A stretch of DNA of 64,000 nt, taken from the NCBI RefSeq assembly GCF_003285015.1, contig NZ_QMFB01000036.1:18327-82326 (forward strand). The letters are read 5' to 3'. This DNA is from Paenibacillus contaminans (lineage in GTDB: Bacteria > Bacillota > Bacilli > Paenibacillales > NBRC-103111). Within the stretch, counting starts at the first letter, position 1; every line of letters begins with the position of its first letter. The position numbers and the translations under genes are program-made. Positions 26,701-33,530 of the stretch are shown here, piece by piece. A model generated the notes under the pieces. It did not search any database and was not told where the DNA came from. It was given only the letters and a program-made list of their open reading frames with translations.

Positions 26701-27132
26701 GTACTCGGGTTTACGCCGTTCGGTCTGGACGACGGCGCGACGACGGCAAATTGGGCCGAGTTTATTTTATCGCCGGATGCGCCGCGGGCCGCTCAAGGAG
26801 AAATCGCGGCGAGCGAGTACAAGTTTACCGATCTGATGGAAACGAAAATGCTGCAGGAGCTGAAGAAAAGCGACTCCGTCCTCGCCGGCGTTACGCTTGA
26901 GAACCGGTATGCCAAAGCCAAGGAGCTTGCATTTGTCGTCGAGCTTCTCGACCATAAGAACAAAGTGGAAAACCGCTCCGTCGTCGTGAAAACGCTCCAG
27001 CCGGGACAGAAGGAAACATTCAAAGCCGGCTTCGAGCTGCCGAAGAACGCGAACAAGTACAAAGTGAAAGTGTCGGTTTGGGACAATCTGCAGAACCGAA
27101 AGCCTTACGTTGCGGATGTAGTGTTCCCATGA
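23770..27132 (+). CDS. Secreted DUF4091 (GH123-like) protein with CBM9-like domain
   Basis: 1120 residues from ATG 23770 (the in-frame ATG at 23722 lacks a ribosome site). Signal peptide residues 1-24 (ends LTAAAEQN). A DUF4091/GH123-like region follows, with a beta-sandwich to about 220 and a TIM-barrel-like part with the acidic pair LIDEPP near 325 and WYTCVIPKHPYPSYHIDDD near 392. Then comes a sugar-binding-like beta domain (about 650-790) and a CBM9-like domain (SIDGSLNEDVWQ... near 815 to about 1000), plus a C-terminal tail. It is a candidate glycosidase; GH123 members are N-acetylgalactosaminidases, but the substrate here is inference. It is the last gene of the LacI-linked operon. Confidence 0.83.
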   Translation: MRKKWVSLLMAAVLTMPFGLTAAAEQNAAGDGASTTGGSVTAAVYSSGPAVLWVPTNTEKVLRSQPAPEEGAKQTVDLEAAKNEYESGQIIVRANDAALTGVTVETTALVRDGGDAQIPAEDVRLYKEHYVEVTSVTSGSYPKGWYPDALVPMGTNEAFDVALGQNQGIWLTVKVPKNQPPGMYRGNVAVRAQGVSFDVPLTLNVWDFELSDEGHTQSAFAIWYDQVAYYHNVAPNTPEYWQLLENYYWFQTEYRLPPDDLPIPSGDVDQYIAQAERFLSNPKVNSFRIPYYENDLPKTKQLVDKLREKGWLSKGYFYLGGLIDEPPVEKYPLVRQLSEELTQIAPDVKHVVTKEPNALLEGYVNTWAPLLHLYDKDYAQARQAAGDHVWWYTCVIPKHPYPSYHIDDDLLGARLLSWMQRENKVEGNLFWATTIFRKYNGTQYVDRNVWQDPLAFPGANGDGFLLYPGKELGINGPVATIRIEAIREGMEDYEYLWTIEDRMRSAAASLGLASFDVDAAMKTYYDRLYKSVSTYNERPEELLQVRREIAEQIVALEQDPTVLFTVTRLEDLKQRITVYAAKNAAVQLNGQTVQPSEQLPQYDVYAQTFDLQIGVNPVELSVTANGVEKSQTIRLIGIAPAPVQYVVPMLDAESSGDVDRWTLENVELSRSADHAAQGDQSLKAVYQPNVDFPNMKLFHAGTGFRSADWSKYNMLEFDVYNDEEMPQLLYIKFFDENGGVFDGTTATVGPKASKKVQIPMVNIGVVDKTNMAGFELWMWKQSAPVTLYFDNFRFLASEKLPSQDLSYHYVYQTNVSDISIDGSLNEDVWQTDLEYNYTAFGATDNKGKLGLLWNSQYLYASFEIEDGDVRDPSHGATPWEDDGVEIFIDGDYVRGPRNEHAPQYTVRFNDNQVFLNGASSPSTSGILQKSKRTPTGYTMEMAIPWSAIGVTAASGKTIGITSHVNDDDMTNGVRAYGVLGFTPFGLDDGATTANWAEFILSPDAPRAAQGEIAASEYKFTDLMETKMLQELKKSDSVLAGVTLENRYAKAKELAFVVELLDHKNKVENRSVVVKTLQPGQKETFKAGFELPKNANKYKVKVSVWDNLQNRKPYVADVVFP

Positions 27133-27158
27133 ACGGCGTATAACTGAAGCTGGAATGG

Positions 27159-27199
27159 AAAGCCGGATCCCGCAGTTTGGGGGCCGGCTTTCTTTTTTG
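27159..27199 (+). terminator. Terminator of the LacI-linked operon
   Basis: AAAGCCGG...CCGGCTTT hairpin followed by CTTTTTTG. Confidence 0.82.
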
Positions 27200-27279
27200 T
27201 CGTACTTTTGAGAGGAGAAACGGGGAAGTATTGGTGAGTCAAACAATAGTGCGATTAGTGTAGAAAACCTTATTGTTCA

Positions 27280-27605
27280 TGAGGCTGTCCTCACTATTCC
27301 ACCGGTAATGCTCGTTCCCGCCCGTTAATGAGGCAAACAACACTATCAATTTCGTTTGCCTCACTAATAGTTGCGTTTTCCTCATTATGCTTCGAAATCA
27401 TAGGTGTACGGCGAGAAATAGTAAGGTTTGCCTTACTAATAGTTACATTTGCCTCATTATGCCTCCAGAACATGGGTTTAGCGGCGAGAGATTTGTAAAG
27501 GCTTGCTTCATTACTAGTTCGTTTTCCTTATTATCTATCCAGAATACTGGTTTACGGTTGGAAATGAGGGTTGCCTTATTAACGGTTGTCCTTTTTTCAC
27601 TAGTT
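27280..27605. repeat. Non-coding spacer with TGAGGCAAAC repeats (copy cluster 2)
   Basis: A large part of the 27133-27918 spacer. Motifs TGAGGCAAAC, TTTGCCTCAC, TTGCCTTAC and CCTCATTATGC recur, and 27289-27324 is the reverse complement of a segment at 5268-5304 with few changes. No frame in it looks coding. Confidence 0.68.
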
Positions 27606-27716
27606 TTCCAGGACACAAGTCATCGGCGGCATAGAGGTTTCTTCTAAAGCTCTGCAGGATGGATGGCAACCGACTAAGTTGCGGACTCCGCCGGTTTTAC
27701 CGAGTGAGGCTTGACA

Positions 27717-27807
27717 GCCGACGCAAGACCGGGCAGTGCGCATCGGGCAACGCTCGCCGGTAGCCGCACGTAGTGCGGAAAAATCCACCGGCTTTGAATG
27801 CGTCGGC
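27717..27807. other. Foldable element, candidate structured RNA
   Basis: Outer arms GCCGACGC (27717-27724) and GCGTCGGC (27800-27807) pair perfectly over 8 bp. Inside, GCCGGT (27756-27761) pairs with ACCGGC (27787-27792) and encloses CCGCAC/GTGCGG with a 3-nt loop. No known riboswitch class is recognised. It lies upstream of the vanR promoter, so it is not in that mRNA leader. Confidence 0.4.
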
Positions 27808-27854
27808 CTGAAAAGAAGGTTCAGCAGGTTTTCCGAGGGTCAATCTCGTCCAGG

Positions 27855-27883
27855 TTCGATTTCCCGTCATAATCGGGTACAAT
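27855..27883 (+). promoter_or_regulatory. Promoter of the vanRSYZ operon
   Basis: TTCGAT, 17-bp spacer, TACAAT; the -10 box ends 35 bp before ATG 27919. Confidence 0.5.
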
Positions 27884-27918
27884 GGAGGGAGTGAACTAAT
27901 AATAGGAGTTGGATATGG

Positions 27919-28617
27919 ATGAAGCGCATCACCATTTTGGTGGCGGACGACGAGGCGGAGATCGCGGATTTGATCGAGCTGCATTTGGAGAAAGAAGGGT
28001 ACCGCATTATCAAAGTATCGGACGGGCAGGAAGCGATTCGGGCGGTTCAAACGCAATCGGTCGATTTGGCGATTCTGGATATTATGATGCCGAAGCTGGA
28101 CGGCTACGAGGTGACAAGGCAAATTCGGGAGCAGTATCATATGCCGATCATTTTTTTGAGTGCCAAAACGTCCGATTTGAATAAAATAACGGGGCTTGTG
28201 GTAGGGGCGGACGATTATATGACCAAGCCGTTTAATCCTATGGAGCTGGTCGCTCGCGTAAACGCTCAACTGCGCCGTTATATACAGCTGAATCAGCCGC
28301 CCGCCGTCCAGACGACTGTATTGGAAGCGGGAGGTCTGACCATTTATCCGGATCAGCGAAACGTGTTTTTATACGGCGAATCGATCGAGCTGACCCCGAA
28401 GGAGTTCGATATTTTGCTTTTGCTGGCCGAGCATACGAAGAAGGTTTTCAGCGTGGAAAATATTTTCCGGCACGTCTGGGGCGAAGCGTACTACGAGAAC
28501 GACAGCAATACCGTGATGGTGCACATCCGCACCCTGCGCAAAAAGCTCGGAGAAGATAAGAACAAGCATAAATTCATCAAAACCATATGGGGGGTGGGAT
28601 ATACGTTCAATGGCTAA
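27919..28617 (+). CDS. vanR: VanR-like OmpR-family response regulator
   Basis: 232 residues. The receiver domain has the acidic pair D10-D11, phospho-acceptor D54 in LAILDIMMP and the lysine of MTKPF. The OmpR winged-helix effector ends KTIWGVGYTFNG. Stretches such as EIADLIELHLE, DLAILDIM, KITGLVVGADDYMTKPF and VHIRTLRKKL closely follow VanR of glycopeptide resistance. AGGAG lies ten bases before ATG 27919. It overlaps vanS by 8 bp. It probably activates the vanY-vanZ genes in response to cell-wall stress. Confidence 0.85.
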   Translation: MKRITILVADDEAEIADLIELHLEKEGYRIIKVSDGQEAIRAVQTQSVDLAILDIMMPKLDGYEVTRQIREQYHMPIIFLSAKTSDLNKITGLVVGADDYMTKPFNPMELVARVNAQLRRYIQLNQPPAVQTTVLEAGGLTIYPDQRNVFLYGESIELTPKEFDILLLLAEHTKKVFSVENIFRHVWGEAYYENDSNTVMVHIRTLRKKLGEDKNKHKFIKTIWGVGYTFNG

Positions 28618-29704
28618 TATTTTGCGAAGCTTCCGGTTCAAAATGATATTGCTGTTCGGTCTGAGCATGCTGCTGTCGGGCGCGGTCACTTTTACGCTCT
28701 ATAAAGCGCTTCAGCTGTATTATCGTTCGAACGTCCTGGCCGAGGACCCCTTGGCTCGTTATCGATCCATGATAAACAGCGTTGGGGATATTAACTTTTT
28801 TCTTATATTTTTTATCCCGCTGGCCTTCTTGTTTTTTTTCTTTCTGACCAAGCCTTACGCCGCGTATTTCCGGGAAATTTCGAACGGGATTCACCACCTT
28901 GCCAACGGAGACTTCAAGAACCGGGTGCACGTTTCATCGAATGACGAGTTCTGGGATATTGCGGAGGACATCAATTTGGCCAGCGAGAAGCTGCAGAAGG
29001 CGGTCGAAAGAGGAGATTTCGCCGAGAGCAGCAAGGATCAGCTTATTTTGAACCTGGCCCATGATTTGCGCACCCCGCTGACTTCCGTTTTAGGCTATTT
29101 GGACTTCATCCTTCAGGACGATAAACTGACTGCGGAGCAGGTTAAGCATTATACGAACATCGCATTCGCGAAGTCGCGGCGTTTGGAGAAGCTGATCGAC
29201 GAGCTTTTTGAAATCACGAGGATGAACTACGGCATGCTCACCGTCGACAAAAAACCGATCGATCTGAGCGAGCTGCTCATTCAGCTGCACGAGGAGCTGT
29301 ACCCCGCACTAGAGAAAAACGAATTGACTGCGAGAATGAATGTGAGCTCCCATCTGAACATTCATGGCGATGGAGAGCTGCTTGCGCGCGTATTCGAAAA
29401 TCTTTTGACCAATGCCGTTCGTTACGGAAACGACGGCCAGTTTATCGATATCAACGGCTTTCATGATCCGGACCGCGGAGAAGCGGTTATTCAAGTGGTC
29501 AATTACGGACACTGCATTCCGGCGGAGCAGCTGCCTCGTTTATTTGAGATGTTTTATACAGGCGACAAGGCGAGAACGCATCAAAGCGGGAGCACGGGAC
29601 TCGGCTTATTTATTGCCAAAAATATCGTGGAGCAGCACAACGGTACGATTTCCGTACAAAGCAATGAGATCCGTACGCTGTTCGAGGTGCGGCTGCCGCA
29701 ATAA
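28610..29704 (+). CDS. vanS: VanS-like sensor histidine kinase
   Basis: 364 residues with two transmembrane segments (about 10-30 and 60-80), a short external loop, HAMP domain, H-box LAHDLRTPLTSVLGYLDF near residue 150, an N-box region near FENLLTNAVRYG and G2 box GLGLFIAKNIVEQHNG. The start overlaps vanR by 8 bp. The short sensor loop is typical of VanS kinases. The ligand is unknown. Confidence 0.85.
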   Translation: MANILRSFRFKMILLFGLSMLLSGAVTFTLYKALQLYYRSNVLAEDPLARYRSMINSVGDINFFLIFFIPLAFLFFFFLTKPYAAYFREISNGIHHLANGDFKNRVHVSSNDEFWDIAEDINLASEKLQKAVERGDFAESSKDQLILNLAHDLRTPLTSVLGYLDFILQDDKLTAEQVKHYTNIAFAKSRRLEKLIDELFEITRMNYGMLTVDKKPIDLSELLIQLHEELYPALEKNELTARMNVSSHLNIHGDGELLARVFENLLTNAVRYGNDGQFIDINGFHDPDRGEAVIQVVNYGHCIPAEQLPRLFEMFYTGDKARTHQSGSTGLGLFIAKNIVEQHNGTISVQSNEIRTLFEVRLPQ

Positions 29705-29790
29705 TTTAAGAAAAATTTTAACAATTCCCCACTTCTTTTTAAACAGTTTTTCCTATCCTAGGTTATATAGGGGTAAGGAGGATGCTGGAG

Positions 29791-30762
29791 ATGAAGAAGT
29801 GGTTTTTTGTGCTTGCCGTACTTGCGCTGCTGGTTGGTTACGAGGTCTACAGGCAGCAAGCGGAGGTCGCTGACAATAAATGGAGTCGAACGGATAACGA
29901 AGCTCGAACGGTAACGGTCGCGGGAAAGCCGTCGGAAAAGCCATCGGGTAAACCCTCGGATAAGCCGGCCGGGAATTTGGCTAAGCCTTCGGAAAGTCCG
30001 ACGAAAAACCCGGGGGACAACCGGCAAACGATTAAGCTTGCTAAAGATCAAGTATATAAAGGAAATTTGCTGCTTGTAAACAAGGAGTATCCTGTACGCG
30101 AAGAAGGAATCAAATCCGACATTGTGGTTCTCTATCAGCATAAGGATCTTATGGAGGGCTATGGCTTGCTCGATACGAAAATCCAATTGTCCAAAAGCGT
30201 GGCTCAAGCTTTTCAGAAGATGATACAGGCTGCCGCCAAAGATAAGGTAAACCATTTCCTGATTAGCAGCGGCTATCGCAATGCGATCGAGCAGAGCAAG
30301 CTGTACTTGGAGATGGGCGACGCCTACGCGCTGCCTGCCGGCCACAGCGAGCATAATCTGGGACTGTCGCTTGATATCGGGTCGTCCGAGAAAGAGATGA
30401 GCCAGGCTGCCGAAGGAAAGTGGCTGCAAAAGAACGCTTGGAAGCACGGGTTTATTTTGCGGTATCCGAAGGATAAAACGTCGATTACGGGCATTCAGTA
30501 CGAGCCCTGGCATTTCCGGTATGTAGGGCTGCCGCACAGCGCGATTATGCAGGAAAAGAATTTAACGCTGGAGGAGTATCTGGATCTGCTCAAGGAACAA
30601 CAAAGCACCACGGTGTCGGTAAACGGAGAAAAATACGAAATTACCTACTATACGGTTTCGAAAAATACGACTGCCCAGGTTCCCGCCAACCGCCGCTATG
30701 AAATTTCAGGCAACAATACGGATGGAATCATTGTGACGGTCTACCCGGAGGGCGCCAAATGA
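29791..30762 (+). CDS. vanY: D-Ala-D-Ala carboxypeptidase, M15B family (VanY)
   Basis: 323 residues. An N-terminal membrane anchor (WFFVLAVLALLVGYEVY), a low-complexity Lys/Pro/Ser linker (KPSEKPSGKPSDKPAGN) and an M15 peptidase domain. The zinc and catalytic motifs are SSGYRN, SEHNLGLSLDIG (H and D ligands) and EPWHFRYVG. It removes the terminal D-Ala of peptidoglycan stem pentapeptides outside the membrane. ATG 29791 lies nine bases after AAGGAGG, whereas ATG 29782 would abut it. A C-terminal extension of about 65 residues follows the catalytic core. It overlaps vanZ by 4 bp. Confidence 0.9.
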   Translation: MKKWFFVLAVLALLVGYEVYRQQAEVADNKWSRTDNEARTVTVAGKPSEKPSGKPSDKPAGNLAKPSESPTKNPGDNRQTIKLAKDQVYKGNLLLVNKEYPVREEGIKSDIVVLYQHKDLMEGYGLLDTKIQLSKSVAQAFQKMIQAAAKDKVNHFLISSGYRNAIEQSKLYLEMGDAYALPAGHSEHNLGLSLDIGSSEKEMSQAAEGKWLQKNAWKHGFILRYPKDKTSITGIQYEPWHFRYVGLPHSAIMQEKNLTLEEYLDLLKEQQSTTVSVNGEKYEITYYTVSKNTTAQVPANRRYEISGNNTDGIIVTVYPEGAK

Positions 30763-31286
30763 AAAAAACGAGTATTATCAGAAGCATAGTCGTTCCGGCA
30801 CTTTTTGCCGTTTACCTGTATCTCCTAGTCAAGGCGATTCTGTTTAAATTCGGCCCGATCGAAGGGAAGTTTCTTCTGCATCAGTTCCTATACCATTTGG
30901 AAAACCCCGGATCGATGCTGAACCGTCTCTCCGTATCGTCTAATTTCATTCCGTTCAAGCAAATATCGAGTGATGTTCGAAGCTTACACAATCTCGGGCT
31001 GTTCCAGCTTAATAACTTCACGGGGAATATTTACATATTCATCCCGTTCGGCATATTTGTGCCTGTGCTTTATGGGGAGAAAAACGTGTCGCTGGAAAAA
31101 GTATTTTTCCTGTCGTTTCTGCTAAGTTTAATGCTGGAGAGCTCCCAAGCGATACTATCAATCGGAACGTTCGACGTCGACGACTTGCTGCTCAATTCAT
31201 CGGGCGGCATGATCGGATTCGGCATCTACTCGCTGTTCGGCAGACGAACGAGCGACGGGCTTGTTTCTGCAAAGCAAGAATCGTAG
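30759..31286 (+). CDS. vanZ: VanZ family membrane protein
   Basis: 175 residues with four or five predicted membrane helices and the conserved VanZ stretch NFIPFKQI...NFTGNIYIFIPFGIFVPVL, then ESSQAILSIGTFDVDDLLLNSSGGMIG. VanZ proteins give low-level lipoglycopeptide (teicoplanin) tolerance by an unclear mechanism. The ATGA overlap with vanY indicates coupled translation. Confidence 0.9.
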   Translation: MKKTSIIRSIVVPALFAVYLYLLVKAILFKFGPIEGKFLLHQFLYHLENPGSMLNRLSVSSNFIPFKQISSDVRSLHNLGLFQLNNFTGNIYIFIPFGIFVPVLYGEKNVSLEKVFFLSFLLSLMLESSQAILSIGTFDVDDLLLNSSGGMIGFGIYSLFGRRTSDGLVSAKQES

Positions 31287-31296
31287 GACCTGTCAA

Positions 31297-31337
31297 AAAG
31301 AGCAGCGAGGAAACCTTTCCGGTTCCGGCTGCTCTTT
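31297..31337. terminator. Terminator after vanZ (probably bidirectional)
   Basis: AAAGAGCAGC...GCTGCTCTTT, a 10-bp perfect stem between convergent genes. T residues follow weakly on both strands. Confidence 0.65.
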
Positions 31338-31352
31338 GCTTCTCTAAACCTA

Positions 31353-31395
31353 CGGTAAACGCGAGCGTCAAAGACGCCGGTAGCCGTTTATCCTT
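31353..31395. repeat. Dispersed palindromic repeat, copy C (minimal form)
   Basis: CGGTAAACGCGAGCGTC...GACGCCGGTAGCCGTTTATCCTT. Only the core stem is present, without the AAATATAAG arm. Confidence 0.7.
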
Positions 31396-31408
31396 CACCG
31401 CGATCGTA

Positions 31409-32074
31409 TCACGGCTTTTGTTCATCGACAAACCCGTTCACTCTTGCTTGGCCCCATGGTGCGACGGATACACGCACGGTCGACAGCGCGCGCTGCTCCT
31501 CGATTTCCTTGCCGGTGCCTTCCGGTACGTAGAAGCGCTCCAAGCCGTAGCGCAGGTTGATTTCTCTGTCCCATGAATAGTCGATGCGGCCTTTGATGAC
31601 GACTTCATCGCCGGCAGCCGCCGGTTTATCGGGATACACGCCGGCCGCTTCATATATTTCCGGGCTGGCGGCGGATGGCCGCAGGAGGACGTATACGGTC
31701 TTTTGGCGATCGGGCTCGCCTTCGCCTTTCCAAAGGCCGCTCGGCAGCCGGCTGATTTCATAGTTCAGCACCACATAGTCGCCGTAAAATAGATCGCGCG
31801 GATCGATCGGCGCCGTTTTCAGCTGAATTTCTTTGCCGAACCATCCTACGGCATAATTCGTAACGAGCAGTCCGCTCAGGAAAAGCACTTGAGCTGCCGC
31901 CAGCAGCACGAGCAGTAATGTTCTGCGCTTACGCCGCCTTTCGCCGGCCGCCGGCGAGCCTGTACCGCCGCCGCCGCTAACGGCATCGATAGGGAGCCCG
32001 TAGGAGCGCCGCATCGTTTCATTGCTGTTGCTGCTGCTGCCGTCATTGCCGTCTATGCGTTTTTTGTCAGTCAT
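31409..32074 (-). CDS. GDYXXLXY domain-containing membrane protein
   Basis: 221 residues. The name-giving motif is seen as YGDYVVLNYEIS near residue 113. A cytoplasmic N-terminus rich in Ser/Asn/Gly and Arg precedes one transmembrane segment (RTLLLVLLAAAQVLFLSGLL), and the rest is extracytoplasmic. The family regularly follows DUF2157 genes, as here, where the two overlap by 8 bp. Function unknown; probably a membrane pair. Confidence 0.85.
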   Translation of the reverse strand: MTDKKRIDGNDGSSSNSNETMRRSYGLPIDAVSGGGGTGSPAAGERRRKRRTLLLVLLAAAQVLFLSGLLVTNYAVGWFGKEIQLKTAPIDPRDLFYGDYVVLNYEISRLPSGLWKGEGEPDRQKTVYVLLRPSAASPEIYEAAGVYPDKPAAAGDEVVIKGRIDYSWDREINLRYGLERFYVPEGTGKEIEEQRALSTVRVSVAPWGQARVNGFVDEQKP

Positions 32075-33293
32075 GTCGTTCCGCTCCTTCCTCCGCCAGA
32101 AAACGGCGTCTTCGGCGGTTCAAGTACCAGCTTAAGCCGAGCAGCAGGATGCCGCCTACCAAGAAGAACAAGGATTTATCCATAAAGCCCCAGGCGAGCT
32201 TGACGTAAGCGAGAAGCACCGAGAATAAGAACAGCACCGTTCCGAGGTTCACCTTGAACCGAGATTCCTCGGCATAGCCCCGCCACAATACGCATAACGA
32301 GAAGAAGCAAAGGGCGAGCAGATAAAGGAAGCTGGCGGCCTCGGCCGTATAAAAGTAAGGGAGCAGCAGCAGCCATTCGAAGCCGCTTGTAAGGCGGCCT
32401 TGCTGCTTTTTGGCGATCGCGGACAAGGCGAGCAGGGCAGCCATGACGATCACGAAAACGATCGATTGCGTCCGTTCAAGTGCGGTGAAGCCGAAGAGAC
32501 GTCCGTCATCCTGTACCATAACGGCGACGCAGCAGGTGACGAAGGCGGCGGTCAGCGCGCTGTTTTGCAGCGGATAAGCGGTATCCCGCGTGCGAATCCA
32601 ATCGCCGAGCACATACAAGATCATAACCGGAATCATGTACAAGCTGCCGTTCAAGTCGAACTCGGCGATCAGGAACGCCGATTGCAGCATGGCGCTGAGG
32701 CCGAGCAGCCAAGCGAGCCAAGCGCTGCGGTTGCGCCACCAGTAGTAGCCCAAACCGATCATCAGCACGAGGAAGGCGACGAAGCTGAACGTTCCGAAAT
32801 TGCTGAGGCTGTAAAACTGGCCGACGTTCAGAATCGCAGCCGACAGCAAAAACAAAAACCGCGAACGGTATATATGCGTCAGCAGCACGCCGGCCGATCC
32901 CCAAATGACGAATGAGCCGGCATTGGAAGCGGTCATTTGGAACATTTGCGCGATGAGGAAAATGCCAGCCCCGAAGCTGATCAGCCCGACGGCGATCAGT
33001 CCGAGTCCGAGCCTGTCGTCGCCGCGCCGCATAAAACGTTCGCCGGCGGCATAAAAGCCCAGCATGGCGAGCACGATAACGGCAAACCTTGCGAGATGGG
33101 GAATCGTTTGCCAGTTGGCTGCGACAAAGCTGAGGATGCCGAGCCCGACCAGCAAGCTGCCAAGCAAAGGCAGGATGCCGACGGCCGGCTTCTCGTCCTT
33201 ATAAAGCGCTAACAGCTTATCCGCCTGCTGCTGCGTGATAATTTCCTTATGCACCCAGACGGGCGCTTCTTTTTTCAACCATTTGTGTGACAT
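32067..33293 (-). CDS. DUF2157 domain-containing membrane protein
   Basis: 408 residues from ATG 33293, eight bases after AAGGGG; GTG 33302 is less well placed. The N-terminal cytoplasmic helical segment WLKKEAPVWVHKEIITQQQADKL is the DUF2157 hallmark, followed by about twelve transmembrane helices. It is translationally coupled to the GDYXXLXY gene. The function of the family is unknown. Confidence 0.87.
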   Translation of the reverse strand: MSHKWLKKEAPVWVHKEIITQQQADKLLALYKDEKPAVGILPLLGSLLVGLGILSFVAANWQTIPHLARFAVIVLAMLGFYAAGERFMRRGDDRLGLGLIAVGLISFGAGIFLIAQMFQMTASNAGSFVIWGSAGVLLTHIYRSRFLFLLSAAILNVGQFYSLSNFGTFSFVAFLVLMIGLGYYWWRNRSAWLAWLLGLSAMLQSAFLIAEFDLNGSLYMIPVMILYVLGDWIRTRDTAYPLQNSALTAAFVTCCVAVMVQDDGRLFGFTALERTQSIVFVIVMAALLALSAIAKKQQGRLTSGFEWLLLLPYFYTAEAASFLYLLALCFFSLCVLWRGYAEESRFKVNLGTVLFLFSVLLAYVKLAWGFMDKSLFFLVGGILLLGLSWYLNRRRRRFLAEEGAERHD

Positions 33294-33313
33294 TTCAATC
33301 ACCCCTTACTCTC

Positions 33314-33319
33314 AGTATA
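33314..33319 (-). promoter_or_regulatory. -10 box of the DUF2157 operon
   Basis: TATACT on the minus strand about 20 bp before the start codon. No strong -35. Confidence 0.4.
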
Positions 33320-33530
33320 TGCTTTTCCGGCAAACCTTAAAGTACTAACTTGGTATAGTACCGGAACAGCTGCGCATGCCTGACGCGGCGGGGATTTTCG
33401 GAATACTGGAAAAATGAGGCTGGGAATGCGACAATGGGAAGTAGCGGCGAAAGGCCGGTCGTCGGGTGAAACCAACCGGAACCGTCGTTCCCGTCCGGGA
33501 TCTATCAAGTACGAAGTAGGTGCAGCCTGC

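Noticed and set aside
27717..27807. Cyclic-di-GMP or cobalamin riboswitch
   Set aside because: Short resemblances (GACGCAAGACC) exist but the conserved core and layout of those classes are missing, and it lies upstream of the promoter.
33414..33530. N-terminal extension of the GDPD protein from ATG 33414
   Set aside because: The 39 residues are Arg/Gly-rich and unlike the family; a better-placed start with a ribosome site is at 33531, though this is not certain.
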